DNA of 64,000 nt from Echinometra lucunter (lineage: Eukaryota > Echinodermata > Echinoidea > Camarodonta > Echinometridae), in assembly GCA_029962745.1 (NCBI GenBank), contig CM057156.1:2688114-2752113 (forward strand), in the 5' to 3' direction. Each line of letters opens with the position of its first letter. Positions within the stretch are counted from its first letter, which is position 1. Under the pieces are notes generated by a model, which was not told the DNA's origin, ran no database searches, and saw only the letters and a list, made by a program, of their open reading frames with translations. The translations under genes and the position numbers were made by a program. Below, one piece after another: positions 60,230-64,000 of this stretch.

Positions 60230-62619
60230 TGATCATGATCATGCACCCTTTTCTGGATGTGAAATGAAATGAAATGAGTTTATCGAATGTGTTTCGCTGA
60301 AGAAATAAAACGAAACCTACCAGACAATATGAAAGAAAGGGGGGAAATAAGTATTGTATAACTATCTGGCAGAGGGTTCTCCACTGTACTTCTATTTCAT
60401 TCGAAATTAAAAGGAATAAGGTGAAAAAATGTGCAAGTGGAATCGAACGCTTGAGATATAACGTCGGGATCCGACTCAAAAAATCAATCCACAGCGACAA
60501 GAACAACACCAGACGGAACAGAATTGCCATGGATCTGCCCAAATGCTCGAATGGAGAAGCCCTGAGGTAGTCAAAGTCTGCTACGTGCGGCCTCAAAAAT
60601 CCATCCACGTCACATCATTCCCACCGGGCTTTAAAAAAATCAATTTAATTCATGGGAGAGAGTAGGAAACTATCTTATCATTATATCAAATAAATCATTT
60701 ATCAATGACCATGATGACGAATGATTCCATTATCTTGCGGGGGTCTATATCAAAGGTCCCTCTGGGAAAATGTTTTACGAGCCTTGCAGTTCCAGTTCAC
60801 AGTTTCAACCACTGGTTTTCCTTTTTGTAGTTTGTTTCCAAGAAGAATAAAAATTTATACAGAATCGTTTTCATTAAATCCCCATCTCTCTCACTTTTAT
60901 AGCCTTAACGTACCGCCCAGAGACACAAAACCTCTCAAATTAATTCCGACGAGCGCTTAGGGTTCCATTTGTAGATTAAATATCTATAGCATACAGATTT
61001 ATCAAAGCCGTGATCAATGAGGCTTAAAGAAATTAAACTAAGAGTTAATCCTCGGTCTATGAGTACAAGTAAAATATGAGAAATTCGATTGTTAATCATA
61101 ATAAAAATGAATTTGATTTCTCTAGAATTAGATAAATAACCAATCTCGAAATACATGACTACTTAAAGGGGCTTGATAGATGAAGTCAGATACAGTTTAC
61201 ATGCTTCTGATATGTGTAAGATAGAAAAATGGCAGTATAAACAATGTCAAGTCAGCCAAAAAAACTAGATTTTTCTAAAAGTTTTCAAGATTGCTATAAA
61301 TTTTTTCCAAAATATTAAGTTTTAAGAAATTTTGACCTGCTAAAATAAAGAAAAAAATCAGTTCAGCTAAATGAAAGGGTTCAGACAAAACAGGGAATTG
61401 CTTTAATAAACCGGCAGGATGGAAAACTTTTTATGTAACTGTATCTTCGGCTTCTTTCTTCTTCATCCACACAATCTTTCTTCCGTTGCTAACTTAGCGT
61501 TAATCGAAGTTTGATGATAATCTTAATGGGGTTTTGTCGGTATCAAATCAAAACAAAAGTAACTAAATTTTTACCAACAAGAGTAAACCGACACCACTCG
61601 AATAACCACTGCATCTCATATTCTAAGCCAACAGACAGAAAGAGGTACTCACTTTTCTGGTCTTCGTAGAAACGCAAATAAAAGGGAGTGCATTCCAAAG
61701 TTCTTTACGAGCTATGGAAATGAGAGAAGAATCGAATGTAAATTTTACGTCCTCTGGAGAACGCATTCCATGTCGAGTGAACAGTGCCACTAATCAAGCA
61801 AAAGTGACGGTGTAACATGAGATCATTAAGAGAATGTGGATGTCCAAGTAAAGAGGATGGTGATACACCTTGATACCAGTTAGAGGCAGTTACAAAGATG
61901 AAGTCATGTTGACGGCTGCTGAATCAGGAGTGAGGCTTGGCGTCGCCTTGCTCTTCCTAACGCCACACGCTTCGTATCCTTGGCGCACACGTATAGAGAG
62001 CACAGAGTGCGCAAGTTTCTGATCATCAGGCGGAACGAGAAGATCATGAATAAAAAAACGAATGTTATTTCCCCATGTCACATTTCGTTTATCGAGCTGC
62101 TTCATGATTGTCATTTTGTAAAAGATTTTAGTATTTACGGCCTTAAGGTGTTTACCTACTCTAAAAAGGGAAATGACACAGAATTTGATTGATTAGTCTA
62201 ATTTTAGTAAAAGCCACTATTATTTTTCATTTATACAATGATCTTAATAGAAAGGCTCAGTCTGGGCTAAAAGGGATAGGTAGGAAAGGAGGATCAAACA
62301 ATGACGATAAAAGTAACAATTTTCAACTTAAAAACCACCGAGTTTCATTCGATCCATGTTAAAGACCGATGAAAGATCATATTTGTCCGTAACATGATCA
62401 TTAAATGTCTTCATAAATCTTCATCCTTAAGCATGCCCATTATCCCTGCCACAGCAAAGAGCACGTGGAATAACTCCAACATGTCCACGATTCCGAAAAA
62501 TCTTGCCAGACACCGATTTTTTATTCCACTTTTCTTCCTGATTTAATTATGTTTTCATTTATAGGTGGAGTTTGATTCGCAGATGCCTGTTGGATATAAG
62601 ACTGTGACATTGATAGCCA

Positions 62620-63621
62620 GGGGCCTGTTTCTCGAAACCATCATAAGTCAACTTCTCAGCTAAGATCGCCGCTAGTTGGCTAGTTGTCAGCTACATGTTT
62701 CACGAAGCCGTGTTTGCCAAGATCAACGCCAACATTCCGACTAAGAACTTATGACGCCTCTGACCCTGTCATATCTTTTTTCGTCGATATGCAGCGCCAT
62801 CACGTGACATTAATTTGGTAGACTATGGCTGGCTAAAATGGAAGCTGCATAGATTTATAAATAATTCAAATCTTTTTTTTCTACGGGTTCCTGAACTCAG
62901 TACTTCATCCTTGCCTATGTATATAAATATTATATTTCATGTTTCATATAAAATGATCTGCAAAAAAAAAAATCCTAGGGGTTTCTCCAGTGATTGTGAC
63001 ATCTCACAAAACAACGCAATTCTGCCACGTCAGGCAAGGCATAGTCAAAGGGATAGTCTGTAGATTTCATACCCACATTTATTTAAAGATAACTTATAAT
63101 CGTGGATTTTTAAACAAAATACCTTTAAGACATACATTTTAGCATGTAATTTGCCAAAAATTGTGCATATCAACGTTTTGGTGAAGCCATGACGCTGGAT
63201 AAACATCTAATTGCCTCCTTTTTACGATCATGAACGTAAGTGCTTATTTGAAAATCTAGTGTCCCGGGGATACCCATCTTACGTTCAAAACGACAATGAA
63301 CTTAATTACTAAAACAGAATTTTATAGCTTTTTCTTTGGTGTAATCTGCCTAATATGAAAATATCTTGTATCTATCACCCCTTGCTACTATTTCTAATCT
63401 TGGCACTCACTAGTTCACTCAAATAATTGCAGTCTTGATAAAATTCTTTTACGAAATATATGTGTTATTGTGATCAAGGCTATGTGTTGTCACGTTTCCT
63501 CATCGATTCACATTTAGCTAGCATGCTCTTCGTGAAACGGTTTAGCAAGATCAGAGTCATCTCCGTAGTTGGCGGACAAAGATATGACTAACTTACCGTT
63601 GGTTTCCAGAAACAGGCCCCC
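62620..63621. mobile_element. One-kilobase TIR element (GGGGCCTGTTTCT ends)
   Basis: Left GGGGCCTGTTTCTCGAAACC and right ggtttccagaaacaggcccc are inverted. An inner pair, gtttcacgaagccg and inverted cttcgtgaaacggt, lies about 80 bases inside each end, as do ctagttggc/gtagttggc motifs. The 1-kb interior shows no transposase; a short frame at 62815-63063 has no family features. Confidence 0.8.
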
Positions 63622-64000
63622 GTATCCTTTTTTCTCTAGAATAATTGTTCTCTTTCTTTCGCCTCTTCGGACGAAGAACATTTATTTCTACATCTACAAT
63701 TTGTCCTCAATTTAGCTTTTTCTTTCTCATCCCTTTCTAATTCCCAGCTCTTCTATTTTGATTTTCTTTTTTCCTCTAATCCTTTTCCCTTTCTCTCTAC
63801 CTCCGTCCCTATCCCTCTCCCCCTGTCTCTCTCTCTCTCTCCAGCTCTTTCCTCATTTATTTTCCCCTCTTTATCTGTTTTCCTAAGCCTTACTCCTTGC
63901 CGACTACCTCTCATTCGACCATCCGTTACAGATCAAGTTCTTCTATCTTTCACTGCATGCATTTTTTTAAAAAAACCTCTTATTTATGACTCCGTGATGC
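63622..64000. other. Pyrimidine-rich window end, no gene seen
   Basis: The plus strand is strongly enriched in C and T, with a short CT run at about 63822-63841. No exon recognised. Confidence 0.6.

Larger units (their letters stand above)
57741..62619. other. Intergenic with scattered MITEs, no gene seen
   Basis: Besides the elements at 59138, 59756 and 60032 there is a GT-rich stretch at about 59572-59615. Frames such as 60195-60608 overlap the MITE end and lack family features. Confidence 0.55.

Noticed and set aside
60195..60608. 137-codon frame on the minus strand
   Set aside because: It overlaps the end of the MITE at 60032-60229 and has no recognisable motif; chance frame in AT-rich DNA.

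Overview
The window looks like nuclear DNA of a metazoan, probably a marine deuterostome such as an echinoderm. The evidence is one spliced class A GPCR gene with GT-AG introns and kilobase-scale introns, no bacterial-style gene packing, tRNA-derived SINEs, many short terminal-inverted-repeat elements (MITEs), and abundant CT, CTT, ATT and CATA microsatellites. The echinoderm assignment is an inference from the style of the repeats and the receptor and was not tested.

Only one gene can be supported. It lies on the minus strand and has three coding exons: 25018-24416, 17758-17557 and 14707-14193. Joined at consensus splice sites with phases 0 and 1, they give a 439-residue seven-transmembrane receptor. 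Its CWSPYY motif in TM6, DPIIY in TM7, D2.50 in TM2 and a PLSV-type intracellular loop 2 place it in the gonadotropin-releasing-hormone / corazonin / adipokinetic-hormone receptor group. Introns 1 and 2 (about 6.7 and 2.8 kb) are filled with MITEs, a SINE and a minisatellite.

The largest structure is a direct repeat of about 11.9 kb (19717-31602 and 32103-43997). The two copies are separated by exactly 500 N. Copy 1 ends at the gap and copy 2 begins at it, and the differences are mostly single-base indels. This is best read as two overlapping contig ends placed side by side, a false duplication. It creates a spurious second copy of receptor exon 1 (36783-37386), which is broken by one extra C. 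The second 500-N gap (55780-56279) is flanked by the same 18 bases on both sides, so it too probably marks an unmerged overlap.

The rest is repeat-rich non-coding DNA. Elements with recognisable ends are: two CAYYGGCG-ended MITEs with perfect 8-bp target duplications (2750-3310, 16986-17337); a pair of inverted TAGAGTACC-ended MITEs sharing three identical 8-bp target copies (5483-5865); a 257-bp near-perfect foldback (3590-3841, counted from arm to arm); a 1.8-kb foldback (about 6331-8102); a PIF/Harbinger-like element with TTA duplications in intron 1 (23871-24335); a piggyBac-like element with TTAA (45596-46003); a scattered family with ends like AAGGGGTGTTCAGATATGAG (1637, 20494, 32877, 52318); and several others. 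Four tRNA-derived SINEs are visible, two of them abutting head to head at 57.4-57.7 kb. I found no CRISPR array, rRNA gene, intact tRNA gene or transposase/reverse transcriptase ORF, and no convincing undescribed multi-gene system.
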